From Entonaema liquescens (Eukaryota > Ascomycota > Sordariomycetes > Xylariales > Xylariaceae): DNA of 64,000 bases. A program made the position numbers and the translations under genes. Below, in pieces: positions 44,295 through 56,744 of the stretch (positions within the stretch are counted from its first letter, which is position 1; each line of letters begins with the position of its first letter). The notes under the pieces were generated by a model. The model was not told the origin of the DNA. It worked only from the letters and a program-made list of their open reading frames with translations, and did not search any database. The stretch covers positions 288,001 through 352,000 of the forward strand of contig CADCSX010000005.1 in NCBI GenBank assembly GCA_902805475.1, in the 5' to 3' direction.

Positions 44295-45564
44295 ATTTAT
44301 GAAGGATTATTACTATGTTGTGAATAATAGGGCTACTTGTGTAGGCAATAAGCGGAAGATGCTTTGAAAAGAATCCATATCAAAGACTTTCGGATACTCT
44401 TTGAAGCAAGACTATTACCAATCCAAGCCGTTCCTACCTAATAGATCAAGCATGAGCAAGGAGGCACAATCTTATTTCTAAACGTCCATAGTGAATGCTT
44501 GAAGATACTTGCCTTAGTGATAAAAATATCGGGTGGCTATTTCCGCGAGTGAAGCAGTACGGAACCCCGAAACCTTGGAACACGTCACTCAGGTTATAAG
44601 TTGGTATTGAATTGTTCGTCATATCAATGCGTCAAGTGGAGGTTTTTCCTCATATGTCTTCATGACGGTCTAACTAGACCGACCGGATGTAGTCCATACA
44701 GATTCCGTCTCCCAATCCATTGCCAATGTATTGTATACACATACTGTTTGTCCTATATCGTACATGTTTTGTAATTCATGGTCTTCCCTATTCCCCGGTG
44801 AATGGGCGCTTTATACTCTGAATCGAGCGTCAGTATTTTAGGTAGGCTTTGAATTATAGTTGAGTTGTAAGTATCTCACGGTGGAAGTAGATATTCGCTC
44901 CAGGGACTTGCTAGGAAAGCCACCGCGGCCTAAAACATGTTAGTTGGCAGTGTTTGATAGTGAGGGTTATGTCGCAAACTGACACCGAAGATTGCTACGC
45001 TCCGTACAACGGAAGCATTTTCGGGAGATGTGAAAGCTTCGTAAGTAGAGCCAATAACTCCCTTGTTGGAACGACCACCGACTCTCTTTGGCGGCATGAT
45101 GATTGATAGAGCGTATTTGTGTTGGGGGCGGGTACACGGTTGGTGAATTCTGCTAGGTGATATTGTCGAGTTTAAAAAAAAAAGAGTTTAAAGAATGAAA
45201 TTCAAGGCTGAATAAAATCCGAGCTTGGGTTACGACAATCCATAGGCGGGACAAAGCGGGGCCAATCTCAAGCTTTGTGCGGAACCCTGCATGGCATATT
45301 TATGGGGCAATTAAGTGGGACACGTTGTGATTCATGTGCAGCTGACAGGCCAATTTCGTAGTGTCGTCACAAGGCTGAAGGCGATTACATAGGTACCTTA
45401 CCTAAGTAGGTACCTACCTATATAAAGTTCCCAGTTCCCGTTTCCCACTTCCAGCTCCCCCCAATTGCGCTTACATCAACAATAATTTATAAACTATTTA
45501 CATGTCCTCATGAACGCAATTAAATATCCAACTATTATTCATTCTCATAGATTATCGATCGAAA
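44295..45564. other. Divergent spacer
   Basis: 1.27 kb between two divergent genes. It includes TAGGTACCTTACCTAAGTAGG near 45388-45420 and a pyrimidine-rich leader before 45565. No gene was supported. Confidence 0.5.
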
Positions 45565-46866
45565 ATGGTTGAGACACCAAGATACTCTTACGAAAATGCC
45601 GGCGGTTTCTTACCGGACGGCAATACCTCCTTACCTTCTCCTGCTCCCAGCACAGCATCCAATCGAGCTGCCGCGCGACTCCCACATCCACGATCAAAGC
45701 CATTAGCGCGAGGTTCGAGAAAGGAAGATTACGCCAGGAACTATGTCTCTGAGCGACTATTACACATATCGCGACGATACGTTAAGAAGCACGGAATCCC
45801 GGACCCTGCGGATGAGGTGAAGGGTTATAAAGACATGGACGAGTTGTGCAAAGACATGGAAGATGTGGTTGATGTACTTTGGTTCTCGAGCACACGTATG
45901 TTTTACTATATTTATATACCTTAATGGAAAAGTACAATTCGAATGGGTTCGCTAACAGACTCTCTAGCAAGTCTTCAAATACCATACCTCCTTAACATCG
46001 CGCTCGCATTTAATACATACCTACCTTCCTTTCCGCCGTCGCCGGTACCCACATTCGAGCTCCTGAAAAAACTCGATCACTGTTTCGCCAGTCTCTTAAT
46101 AGGCCGCGATATTAAATCAGGGAACCCATTACCAGGATTCCAAGGCAATGGAAGAGGATTCACCAAAACCGATATGGTGCGCTGCAAGAGTCTCGTCGAT
46201 GAGACCCGCATGTTAGTCGCAATGATCATGAGCGAAGAGCCAGGCGTTGGGACGTATGCGGACGCGAATGATGACGATAACGAAATCGCACAATCACCTA
46301 CGAGGCAAAATATCGGCGTGTCGTTGTCTACCGGTTTAATACAGACACCTATCCCTCAGAGTAATAACAATACCAATGTCAAGTCCGAAGAAGTTATAGA
46401 CTTTGAAAACGACACCGACACGAGCGACGTCGAGGAACCGCGCCGTGCACCAAAGCGCAAATCCACCGACACGGATCTAAAGGACGAAGAACTGGATAGG
46501 AAACGTATTAAAGTCGAGGAAGGGGAGTCGACTCCGGTATTTAGCGATGCGGCGCCGGGAGCTCGAAGTCCAATCTCTACACTAGAAATCCCCGGTCCGC
46601 ATGAGCCTGACGGCAAGTTCCATTGGATGGTAGATGACGACGATAATTCCGATGACGAAACAACTCCAGCTCCGAAAGTCAGCGTTAATACTGCTGCCCC
46701 GCCAGCAGTGCAGATGGCTCCCAATACCGAACGGGATATAGATGAGTTAACTGACGACTCAGATGAGGACGAGGAAGAGGAGCTGCAACTTAACGTAGGC
46801 AAGGTATATGAAAAGACAATGGTGCAGCTAGGCAAATCGTTGGGCGAGTCTATAGCAGACGACTAG
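45565..46866 (+). CDS. Conserved fungal protein with acidic C-terminal half
   Basis: Exons 45565-45895 and 45968-46866 encode 409 residues. The N-terminal part is basic and ordered (RKEDYARNYVSERLLHISRR, then DEVKGYKDMDELCKDMEDV). It continues across the intron into LQIPYLLNIALAFNTYLPSF and FELLKKLDHCFASLLIGRD, a helical region, then TKTDMVRCKSLVDETRMLV. The C-terminal half is disordered and acidic, with a bipartite basic cluster (PRRAPKRKS, KRIKVEE) that could be a nuclear signal, and ends in DELTDDSDEDEEEELQLNVG. I recognise the overall type from ascomycete genomes but cannot name a function with confidence. Nuclear location is an inference from the basic clusters. Confidence 0.7.
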
Positions 46867-48168
46867 CAAAGCCTCATACTCTTGATATATGAAGGGAACT
46901 TATTATGTATTAAGTAGAATAATCTTAGTAGTAAACATGTACCAGCTATAATAATCATGAAAAGAATTCAAACATAAGACATAGGTAATTCACATAATAT
47001 GTCTCCATTAGATTTTACGTCCCAGTATCTCCCAAAAAAGCGACTATCATTAAACAAGATGCCATTCATTTCCCAATTATAAGAAAAAGCACATCGTACT
47101 ACTACTGCAGTTTTTTTTTAGTTGAAAAAAACTTTCGCAGGGGAAAACGAATGCCTCTAAGGAAAAAACGACGATAAAAACGGTACATCGTAAACCACTT
47201 GCGACGACAGCATCTCTCTGCTCTATTGAATACACCAGAAGGACAACGCAATGAACCGAACCACACTACACCAGAATCACCAAACCCAGCTTTCCACACT
47301 TCTACTTCTGCCCAAAGCATAAGTAGGTTGTTGTAGCCAGATCTCCCGGAACAGTTTCGCCTCCCATGCCAGCCATTTTTTGTGAAGTCCCAGAAATCAG
47401 TAATCAGCACCAGATGTAGCAAAAGCAGATATTTGTTTCTTCGTAGACAAGAACGACCACTGGCAAGCTCCGATAACTTGTGCCTTGCCGTTTCTCCAAC
47501 ATCTGCAGAAGAAGCTTTCTAAAGGCGACGGCCAAGGTTCTAGAAGCATTCCTGCCTCGGATGGCACAGTTTAGATGTGCCTATTAAGAGCTCCTTTGCC
47601 TCACCGCGGTTGCAAAAAATCAATATAGCAGCAAGTTTTCGATCTTCCATTGTAAGATCGGATTGACCCCGTCGAGAGTGTTTGTAAGAATTTCATTGCC
47701 TGACTGATCCGCTGATGTCAAGGTAAAAACCAAACCAATGTAGAGACAAGAAAAAACTAGCGAGCCGGGCAGCAGCGGATACTTGTAATACGAATCCTCC
47801 AAGAAAAAAATACAATAGAATCAATCCTAGACCCCAAGACAGAGACGTCCTTCGCTAGAATCTCGTCGGTCCCGGAGACGAAGCAGCGGACGACGAGATG
47901 AGGGATATGTGATATGAGCCGTACGACAAAACAACTAAAAACAATAAGTATGGTATGGTAGTCTAAGAGGAGAAAAATTCAACAGGCTTTTCAGTAGTAG
48001 TCGTGTTTCGTTTCTGGTCCGCTGAGTTCGAATATCCGTCAGACCATGGCCATAGTCCAGATGCGAGTTTAAACAACCGATGAACGCCATGACATGCCCA
48101 AGTTAACCCGAACGTAGAGATGCTTAAAGGATATCACTTCAGAACCGGCGCGAACTAAGGACGCTCTC
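46867..48168. other. Spacer between convergent genes
   Basis: 1.3 kb between the acidic-protein gene and the SomA gene, both ending here. Presumed long 3' untranslated regions. Frames on the minus strand at 47102-47802 carry no family resemblance. Confidence 0.45.
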
Positions 48169-50821
48169 CTACTCCGCCCCAATCTCCCCAGCCCCTTCCA
48201 TGCTGAATGCTGAAGCACTGAAATCAAATGTTCCAGGGTCAGCATCGCCGCCATCATGTAGGAAAGAATCAAAATCAAAGTCCTGTAATACATCGCCAGT
48301 CTGCATAGGATCCGCAAACTGCATGTTAAAATCCTATAAGAGGGTTAGTAAAAGATTATCTACTTGATTGAAAATTACAAGTAACTCACTATTGCACCAT
48401 TGTTGTCCATGCCGAACGAGTTTATCTGCGATGGGTCTGGGTGCGCTTGCGGCGCTGCAACTGGTGCAGGAGCAGGCGGAGGAGCGGACACAGGCGCGTT
48501 AGCTGCTGGCTGAGCGCCTACAGCCGGGCCGTTCTTATTGAAGTTCGCCGTGTTGGGTGTGACGGGCGTGGGCGGCTCCGGTTCCTGGGCGGCTTCCGAG
48601 GCAGGCGTTGCACCTGTAGGCTGATTTGCCTTCTTTTGAGCGGCAGCCTATAAAGATTAGTTAGGTATTATTATTATAGATTGCCTAATGAAAAGAATTA
48701 TATGCGTACCTTGTTCTTTGCATTCTTGGTATCCTTCTTCTTGGGAGCAGCCTTGTTGGACTGCTGGGGTGTAGGCGGAGCCGCATTATTCTGTTGCGGC
48801 GAGGCCGTTGCGCGGCCAGCAGCAGCGTTGTTCACTGGCGGAGGAGCCGATGGAGGCGGCATAGATCGTTGCTGCGGCGTGCCTTGGACCTGACCCTGGG
48901 GTCCTTGAGGTCCTTGAGGTCCTTGAGGTGCCATCCCGTTTCCGTTCGGCCCTTGTTGCCATTGCATTGGGGGTCCGCCTTGGGCACCCTGTTGCGGCCG
49001 CATCATTTGAGGATTCATCTGACCGTTAAACGGTTGATTGGGGTGAGAACTCGGGGGTCGCATAGCCCCTCCACCATTCATTTGCGCCGCGACCATGTTG
49101 GAATCCATCCCGTTCATGTTCTTGAAGAAATGGGGTTGCATGCTAGGATCCATTCCATTTTGCACAAAATTCATCTGGTTTGGCGAGCCTCTCGATTGCG
49201 CACCATCAGTCAATGGGGATGGGATGTTAGCAGGGTTCATCTGCGGAGTATTACGCTTTATCTGGTCCGCAGGGTTGGGGGAAGCCCCCGTACGAGCCCC
49301 TTGAGCCGACGGGTCTTGGAAGTTCTGTCCGTTTGGACCAGGGCCACCAGGTGCTCCGGGACCACCGGGGCCAGCTCCGTCCGCTCGAGGCATGCCGCCC
49401 ATGCTATCTTGTTCCTGCCTGGCCATCAGAAGCCGTTTCTTATTCTGCTGTTCCAGCAACATTAGTTGCATCTGATAGTCTTGCAGTGCGTGATTACTGC
49501 CGCCCCCTTGGGCACCACCTGGTGCACCGGGCCTTACCACGCCGGGACCACCCATTCCGTCCGTGTTATAAAGTGCAGTAATTGCAACGTCATTGGGCCC
49601 CTGCATCATCGGTGATTGGCCCTGCGGGCCGCCAGGGTTAGGCATCTGCTTGTTAGTTATTTGTTGACCGTGATGCTGCTGTAAGTTCTGTGCATACGTC
49701 TGGATCGACTTGGCCTGGTTCTGAGCAGGTTGGTTTTGAAAGTTCTGGATCTGCTCAGCGGACAGATTAGCTGGGTTGATGCCGTTTGTTGAAAGCATAT
49801 GCTGAGCTATAGCAGTATGTCTGGGTATGTTGCCTACTTGTTGTCCTGGCATGCCTTGCTGCGGTCGTTGTCCATTAGGCATCATGCCTCCCTGCTGAGG
49901 ATTGAAGGGACCTGATGCATCTAGACGTGGTCTCTTACTAGGCGACGGCGCGTTCTCAGCCGAGCCGGGAGAACCTGGGCGGTTTGCATTATTGTCCATA
50001 TTTAAACCATCGCGCTGCATTTGGCCTTGCTTCACCTGCTGCAACATATGCATGGTCTGGGGGCTATGACAAAACAGTATTAGTAAATAGTTAGTGGCGT
50101 ATATGATAGACTCTCGACATACTTGTTCTGATTATTTGCCATGGCAGTTCTAGCGAGGTTTTGCTGTTGCTTAGCATTAACTTGCATCCCATTTGGCATC
50201 CCCATCATTCGGTTCTGGCCGTAGATGTCTTGTCGCATTCCTCGTAGTATCGCTTGTTGTTCTGTTTGTCTTTGGCGATTTTGTTGCTAAGATAGTCAGC
50301 TTTCATGCCGTCTCCAAATGGCTATACGGGACACCTACCTGAGTATGATTGACATATTGACTTACTTGGGGACTAATGCCAGGCTTGTTACGCTGAGCGT
50401 AAAGCATGTCCCAGAATAAGCAAAACCACTCATAGAGAAAACTGTTCTCGGCGGCGGGTCCAGGGACGTTCGGTAGGGGTAGATCTGAGGGTCGCTTCGA
50501 GTCTATGTCGTCTTTACTATCAGTGTCCATAGGGTCGTCACCTACGCCGTTACCGAGGACATTGCCATTCTCGTCACGACGGCGGCCAGGGCTTTCTTTA
50601 ATGACGTTAAGGGTTTGCTCGCTCTTTAGCATTTGGCGCGCGCAGTCGTACATGCCCTCTCGAAGAAAGTAGTCGTAGATATATGTATTGAGAACTGTCC
50701 GATTACTCCCTTGGTTTTGGACTTGCTGTTGTTGTTGCGCGGCCAGCGTGTTGGCCATCATTGGCGATGGACCGCCGACGGGGCCGGCCAAGGGAATATT
50801 GGCCATATTCATGTTATTCAT
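48169..50821 (-). CDS. somA: LisH-domain transcriptional regulator Flo8/SomA
   Basis: Nuclear regulator that in filamentous fungi works with the cAMP/PKA pathway and controls adhesion, conidiation and virulence. Exons are 50821-50339, 50286-50123, 50063-48710, 48647-48390 and 48333-48169, sum 2424 nt, 807 residues. The LisH motif lies near residues 40-65 (TVLNTYIYDYFLREGMYDCA, then RQMLKSEQ), followed by the conserved helical stretch FLYEWFCLFWDMLYAQ. The middle is Gln/Pro/Gly/Asn-rich low complexity, rich in MPNGMQ and PQGPQGPQG. The last exon contains the conserved acidic block DFDFDSFLHDGGDADPGTF. I chose the ATG at 50821 because the open frame upstream uses a TTG. The long spacer beyond the start is consistent with a long regulated 5' leader. 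Confidence 0.93.
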
Positions 50822-51962
50822 TAGGGAGAGATGATGGACAGACAAAAGTCTGTCGGGATCCGCGGTATCCAGTCACAGTGATAATCAACCACAGGGCAAA
50901 TGCGCGTGCGTGTCGCGGTGACGGGAACCAAGCTTCGCGGCCGTGAACCTCAATTCCGGCTGTTGCAAGTCGTGCTATGATACTAGGATGGATCGACCAA
51001 GTATTTCGGACGTTTGTCTTTTGGTCAGCGACGGAGGGAAAACCCGCCGGACAAGAGAAACGAATGCGCGTGAGTGTAATAATCGACTGAGCAGTCCAGT
51101 GCTTGGCGGTGCGTTTCGGGAAAGAGATCCTCGTTCTTGGATCTCGTCCTTTTTTTGCTAGACAGGAAATATTGATTAGGCAAGAGTTGGAATCCTTCTA
51201 CTATGCAAAAGGAGCGAAAGAGGATGCGACCAGGTACGCGAGTAGGGTACTTTTGGAATACAGAGACCCAGAAATGAAAACCGCGAATGAGGTGGGAAGA
51301 AAATATTGGTATAAAGTATCGCGAGTGGCGGCAGGGTTAATAAGCAGAAAATAGACGAGTGGGATGAGAAAAAGTGAAGGTGGTTGTGTGTTGGAATTTT
51401 TTGGTGCGACGGCGGTGATGGCGAAGATGAGTTTGTCAGTCGATTTTCGGTCGGGTGGTATGGGCGTGGTGGTCTGGTCGTGGCGGTGGTAGGTGCTGAT
51501 ATTAGCGGTCGCTATTGGGGGCTGGTGCGTGTTATAGCGAATAAGAGAGGGCGCCGGCGGGATGACAGCTAATGGATTTTTCTCGTCTTTTTGGTCCCTT
51601 GAGAAAAAAAACCCCTCTCTTCCAATGACCTTTCTCTTATTTCCTCTTAAGCGGTGGTCTAGATAGCCTCAAATCCCGTTTCAGACGCGACAGCTTAAAA
51701 CGGTAATAATAAGGAGAGGTAGAGAGAGAAGAAGTCGTCGGAGTTGCCAGACAAGATTTTGCGAGGATCGCTCGGTCTTGATCGATAGCGAACAAGATGA
51801 ACTTTGGGTGGGTAAGATTGATTTTAGGTACAGCTTAGATAGGTACTGTATATGTAGAAATGGGATTTAAAAAGCTGCACTGTGTTGTCTGGCTGTTGTA
51901 TGGTCCTGGGCGTCCCTGGCGATGGGGGTAGAAAGACGCCTTGCTCACCCGCGTCCAGCACT

Positions 51963-51995
51963 GTTGCAGCACTATTGCAGCACTATTGCAGTGCA
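51963..51995 (+). repeat. 12-bp tandem repeat TTGCAGCACTAT
   Basis: Nearly three copies, the last degenerating into TTGCAGTGCAA. It lies about 1.1 kb upstream of the SomA start codon. Confidence 0.8.
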
Positions 51996-52257
51996 ATATT
52001 CTACTCCTATGACTCCTATGGCGCGTACTCTTCTCTCCGATAATCTATTCCGCCTCGTAAACTGTTTTCGTGTATCCTTTCAACGCGAGATCGCAGTGCT
52101 TCTGTGGTGTAGGAGGAGCGCTAGCTTTCCTTCCACGACGAGAAGCCAATTAGGCGAATTCGAAATCGCGCACGGTGGATGCGACCTTGCAGACATTCAA
52201 AAGACCAGGGGATATCCAGAGATGCATAAGGCACTCAAACAAAATGTTCGGATAATG

Positions 52258-52275
52258 AGAGAGAGAGAGAGAGAG
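52258..52275. repeat. (GA)n microsatellite
   Basis: About nine GA units ending in GTGCTGCCG. Confidence 0.85.
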
Positions 52276-52635
52276 TGCTGCCGTACTTATGAATAGTGAA
52301 AGAAGAAGAAATGTTAAGAAGGATTAGAAGGATATATTTCTACGGATCTAAGCCGAGAGCACTGACAAGAGAGAATTAGTGGCGGGAGATGATGATGGTG
52401 TGCGAGACAAGTTGCAAGTACCAGAACGTAGTAGGATTTAGTTAATGTGGTGCGCGGAGGGAGGTTCTAGGTAAATGGTAAGGCAAGGGACCCCCCGTGC
52501 TTTTGAACTTTTGGGGTCTTTGGGGCATGCGCTGGGTGGGCTTTATGGGATTTTGGGGGAGGGAGGACCGGAAAGAAAACGCACAAGCTCCTTACGCTCA
52601 CAGCGCGATAGTGCAAATGTTGTAGCGCAGAATGT

Positions 52636-52678
52636 GCGTAGAGCGTAGAGCGTAGAGCGTAAAGCGTAGTGTGTAGAG
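52636..52678 (+). repeat. 7-bp tandem repeat GCGTAGA
   Basis: Around five imperfect copies with AGCGTAAAGCGTAGTGTGTA at the 3' side. Confidence 0.8.
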
Positions 52679-55337
52679 TAAAGGGCAGTTGCGAGGAGCT
52701 TGCAGAACGGGGGGACTGGGGGGAGTCGAGAGGTATGGGTTGAGACAGACGCGATGGAAAAACTTATGGGTCAGAGGTCCGATTTAGGCGCATATCTGAG
52801 AACGGCATTATGTATATTTTATACCTTTTTTTGCGGATAATAAGCGGGGGATCACGCAGGATCACCAAGGTATCTTCCAGGGTATATTTCAGAACGGCTT
52901 CCCAAATTTACTCTTGGCATCCTTCATGTCAATTTCAGAACTCTAACAAGCATCGACCCTGATGGTACATTGATGACTTACATACAACCTACCTAGGTAG
53001 ACGCTCAACATCCACCTAAGCTATTGTTATCTATTCGCACTCTAATATATAAGCTCGGATCTTGTATGAGACGGATATTAAGCATTAGGACACAAATCAT
53101 TAGTTTCAAGCGTAAAACAGCCCAGTTAGAACATTAGTTTAATATTTATTAAGATGCTCGTTTTATCATTAAGTAAATATTTCGAGACTGCTAAAAAAGT
53201 ATAATAACGGTACATCTATATTATATAGATAATATAAGCCATGTTCAATAAGTGGTTCTAATCCTTGTCGATATTTGTTTGTCTATGATGAAGCCATGGG
53301 TTAGGATCAACTTCACCCTCTTGTTCTCCTCATGACAGATCGGATTAATGATTTGATATATTGATTTGGTCTATCCCGGTCTATTCATCGATTTTATCGC
53401 CGTGCGGCCTGCAGATATTGAGCGAATATCTAGTAAAGCATCCCGGGGATATTCTTCAACCCGTCCATTCCCTAGTTCTTGATGGTTGTTACGTCAAGTA
53501 CAGTAAGGTTGGTGAACCTGTTTGTCTGCATATTTGCCTATATATATACGATAGATGGGGTTATTCGATGACTTTTCCCCCGTTCCTTCCTTTGCCTCTT
53601 CAGTTCAATTAACTATAGGCGCAAAACTGAGATCCGAAATAAACTAAAGATGACGTTCTACAACTATGTAGAGAAGCGGACCGTGCCTATCCGTCGCTAT
53701 CCTGCGAGATGATGGGCGAGGAGGGATGAGGTCACGAATCGTGTTGAACAGGCTGTACCTCTTCTCTTTCAACGGATATGATATACCTATAATACAAAGT
53801 ACTCGAGGTTAACGTTTGAAACATCGATAGTTATACTATAGACACTTATGTTTGTATTTCATATGAGTACTTGGTAAGCAAGGCAAGGCAAGGCAACATG
53901 ATAAGCTTAAAATGCGCGTCAAACTTTGATACGTCAACATTCGGGGGCTCGAGTGTCTGTTACTCTATGTACATGACGACAAAACGGCCCCTTAAACCAC
54001 CTATCACTTATGTCAGTGGTGTATCCTCGGACCCGTCAGACTCTCGCCACGTCGCCTTGCTTAGGTAAAACCTGAAGCCTCGTGGTAAAGGAGGGAGAGG
54101 ATGGGTTATGAAATCCTGTTAGTTATACATACTATTACTGTTACTCCAAAACGAAAGGGAGTAGAATCGATTTGAACAAGTAAACTAGTATTATAACGTT
54201 ATACCTACCTACTTATATAAGAAAAATTGAGAATTTCTTCATATAATATATCCTCTCAAATCGTCTCTTGGATGTGTTAACATGTTGTTAGTTTATTGTT
54301 TTATAATATCATCTCATAGAAGCTTGTTCCAAGTTTAAACCGTCTTGAACTCAAATAGTAATAACCTTTGATATTCGGTGGACCAAGTTTGCAATTATAC
54401 TTCCATTAATGTGTCACGCTAATGAATGAACCGGTGGGCTTGTGGACGCAGGTACAGTTACACTTCGTGTAAGTACCGAGTGCATGAAAAAACCTCCGAT
54501 GGCGCGTTGGTGCTGCCAAATCGGTAGCAAATATTCGGATTTTATACTATGGCATAGTAACTAACATTTTCAAACCCGCATGAAAAAATACCGATGCTCT
54601 TTCGATAAAAGTTGAACATAGCACATAGGTATGAATTGGAACACTAGGTATGGAAATAGGTAGCTTTCTAGTACATGTATCGCCAAGTAGACGAGGCCAT
54701 TGATGTAAGCCCGTCCTGTAAATATGCCGGAAGATCGCTGCATGAAAGAATGGGTTCGAGCGGACTCGGCGGGGGGGGGGGGTTTGTCTACCCCGACTTG
54801 ACCCCAAGAGACTTAAACCTAAGAGACCGAGCCCTGGCCCTTACACCCCCCGCGGCGCCTCCCGCATTCCTCTCCACGATTTCCTCAGTCTCGGGTGTCA
54901 AGTGGACCGCCCCAATCTACATATGGAATAAGAAGCCCGGATCCCGCTTCCATAAAGACAACGGAAATATATTACCTTTGCCGTCAACCTGACGTCGTCA
55001 CTCATCCCATCCCGATGCCGATTATTACTTCAGCCTATTGGCTCGGTCGTCAAGTTCTCTCTCGAGTCAACAGGAGATATATAACATGATTAGTTTCGGT
55101 GGTTATTTTTTATGCGAAAATCCTCCGGAAGTGGGCTATGCAGGACATGTAGGATGAAGTCTAAGATGCCGAAATACCCCATTAATCCAGGACCGGCATC
55201 GTTCAATGTCACTAGATCTCTTATAGCTGGTATCATTATTGACGTTTGTCAAAACCGCGCCCGTTGGGCTGCTGGAATATCTGCTAGACCAGGGAACCTC
55301 TCCCCTATTAATTATACATATTCTCGTTGTAGGCTTC

Positions 55338-56117
55338 TTAGTCGTCCTCCGGCGGTAACTCGTCATCGATATACCTGATCAGAGATATCCTCATCTCGGT
55401 GGTATCATTCCCTCGTAGTATATCGCTAATAAAGTGCGCTTCCACCTGCATTTGAACCATCTCAAGTGCTCCTCTTAAAACACCGCAAAATATGTTCGAA
55501 TACCACAATTCATCTTGCGCTCGGCCATCATCGGGAAGCTCAACGAAGTCGGCTAACGGATTCTCTTCGAATACAAGCGAGAATTGTTTGCTATCGCTTG
55601 TCCAGTTCGTTACGGTCGGTGTAATGTTAAGAAAGATCTTGAAGCCAACCTATGAAAACCAGTCGTATATATTAGTCTCGGATACAGACACGTGCGATGG
55701 ATATTACTGAATCTGAAGACTTGCCTTCGCGATCATATCGGCTGTCTCTCGAAAATTAGAGCATCGTCTCATGGTATTAGATTTGGCCAGGTAGTCTTCG
55801 ATTAATCGAAGGCCAATATTGTAACCCATCCTATCTAGTTGCTTATTGACCTCGACATAATCGCCCTCAAAGTCCTTACATAGCTGTGCGACTATGGTGC
55901 CGTAAGTCAAGGTGACAAGTTCGGCATTGACTTTATCGATGCGACCTCTTATTGCGCCGTATTGTTAGAAGTCGTGTCTACAGCTGGTAAATGATTTCTT
56001 TGATGGCTCTCAGACTTACTTCCAAATCCTTTCTCTATGTTAGCAAAGATACCGCAAGGCTGAAAGGGCGCTGCTCACTTACTCTTCGCCCACACGGGCA
56101 GCTTTGTTTGCTGACAT
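55338..56117 (-). CDS. BET3: TRAPP complex core subunit BET3 (TRAPPC3), four exons with a microexon and a GC-AG intron
   Basis: Core of the TRAPP tethering complex that acts in ER-to-Golgi transport. Exons are 56117-56083, 56034-56020 (15 nt), 55947-55725 and 55649-55338; the sum is 585 nt and 194 residues. The N-terminus reads MSANKAARVGE, then ERIWKGRIDKVNAELVTLTY. LTYGTIVAQLCKDF, MGYNIGLRLIEDYLAKS and the invariant RRCSNFRETADMIAK follow; its Cys, about residue 79, is the position S-palmitoylated in known Bet3. Exon 4 gives VGFKIFLNITPTV, WYSNIFCGVLRGALEMVQMQ and ends in RYIDDELPPEDD. Introns 1 and 2 are GT-AG. Intron 3 (55650-55724) has a GCAAGT donor, the accepted non-canonical class. 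All frames agree, so the gene is intact. It is divergent from the U5 snRNP gene. Confidence 0.95.
56020..56034 (-). other. BET3: 15-nt microexon of BET3
   Basis: Flanked by CATAG on one side and GTAAGTCTG on the other; it encodes E-R-I-W and parts of two codons. The Trp lies in the conserved N-terminal IWK pattern of Bet3, so the exon is needed. Confidence 0.85.
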
Positions 56118-56744
56118 GCTCGGTTGACGAGCTCAGATTGAGCCCAATCAAGTCATTGACTGTTTCCTGTATACGTCCCCCGATATTCAAAGAGCCCCAG
56201 AACTTGAGCTTGCGCGGATGTATATGTGCTGTTGACTTAAGTGGTGATTTTAATCAGAACAAGACGGTGAAGCATGAAACATAAAGCGAAGATAGTCGCA
56301 GATTCACTAATGAATTGATTGGTAGGACCGAGGGGTTACGTCGGCAATTTTGATGTCAAAGTTCCGATCTCTTTGAAGACCCCACCCTGTGGACTTTTAA
56401 GACAATGGCGACGGGTCTCATTGGACCTGCCTCTTTTAAGGGCAGAAGAAGTTTAAGGAAAATTGCTTTTCCGATGAAATAATCAGCTCTAGGTACCTAG
56501 GTAGTTGGCTTCCATTCTAACTGCAGCGAGATCCACCAGGGAAGCTACATCTAGGTACTTAGGTACTTGGAGCTCCTAGTTCTGGATAAGACAAAACGCA
56601 GCTTAATATTTGCTAGAACAGAGACGCGCAGAGTCGCGCGCAATCATCCTACAAAGACATACAACAACACCCGAACTCCAAACCCAAATCTTGCAAACAA
56701 AAGGACAATAGATCTCTCCAAATTTAGGCCCTTATCTAGCAGAA
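56118..56744. promoter_or_regulatory. Divergent promoter of BET3 and U5-40K
   Basis: 627 bp between two ATGs of housekeeping genes. It contains AGGTACCTAGGTAG near 56492-56505 and TAGGTACTTAGGTACTTGG near 56551-56570. No other feature was seen. Confidence 0.5.

Larger units (their letters stand above)
50822..55337. promoter_or_regulatory. 4.5-kb gene-poor region upstream of SomA
   Basis: A long non-coding stretch between the SomA start and the 3' end of BET3. Near SomA it has mixed polypurine/polypyrimidine tracts (51580-51740), a 12-bp tandem TTGCAGCACTAT (51963-51995), a (GA)n run (52258-52275) and GCGTAGA repeats (52636-52678). Further on are TAGGTA motifs near 52990 and a G12 run (54771-54782). 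I see no supported gene. Frames at 51922-52296, 53361-53612 and 54675-54992 lack family resemblance. Confidence 0.55.

Noticed and set aside
51922..52296. 124-codon ATG frame upstream of SomA
   Set aside because: Built partly from simple repeats (TTGCAGCACTAT and GA runs); probably leader or promoter.
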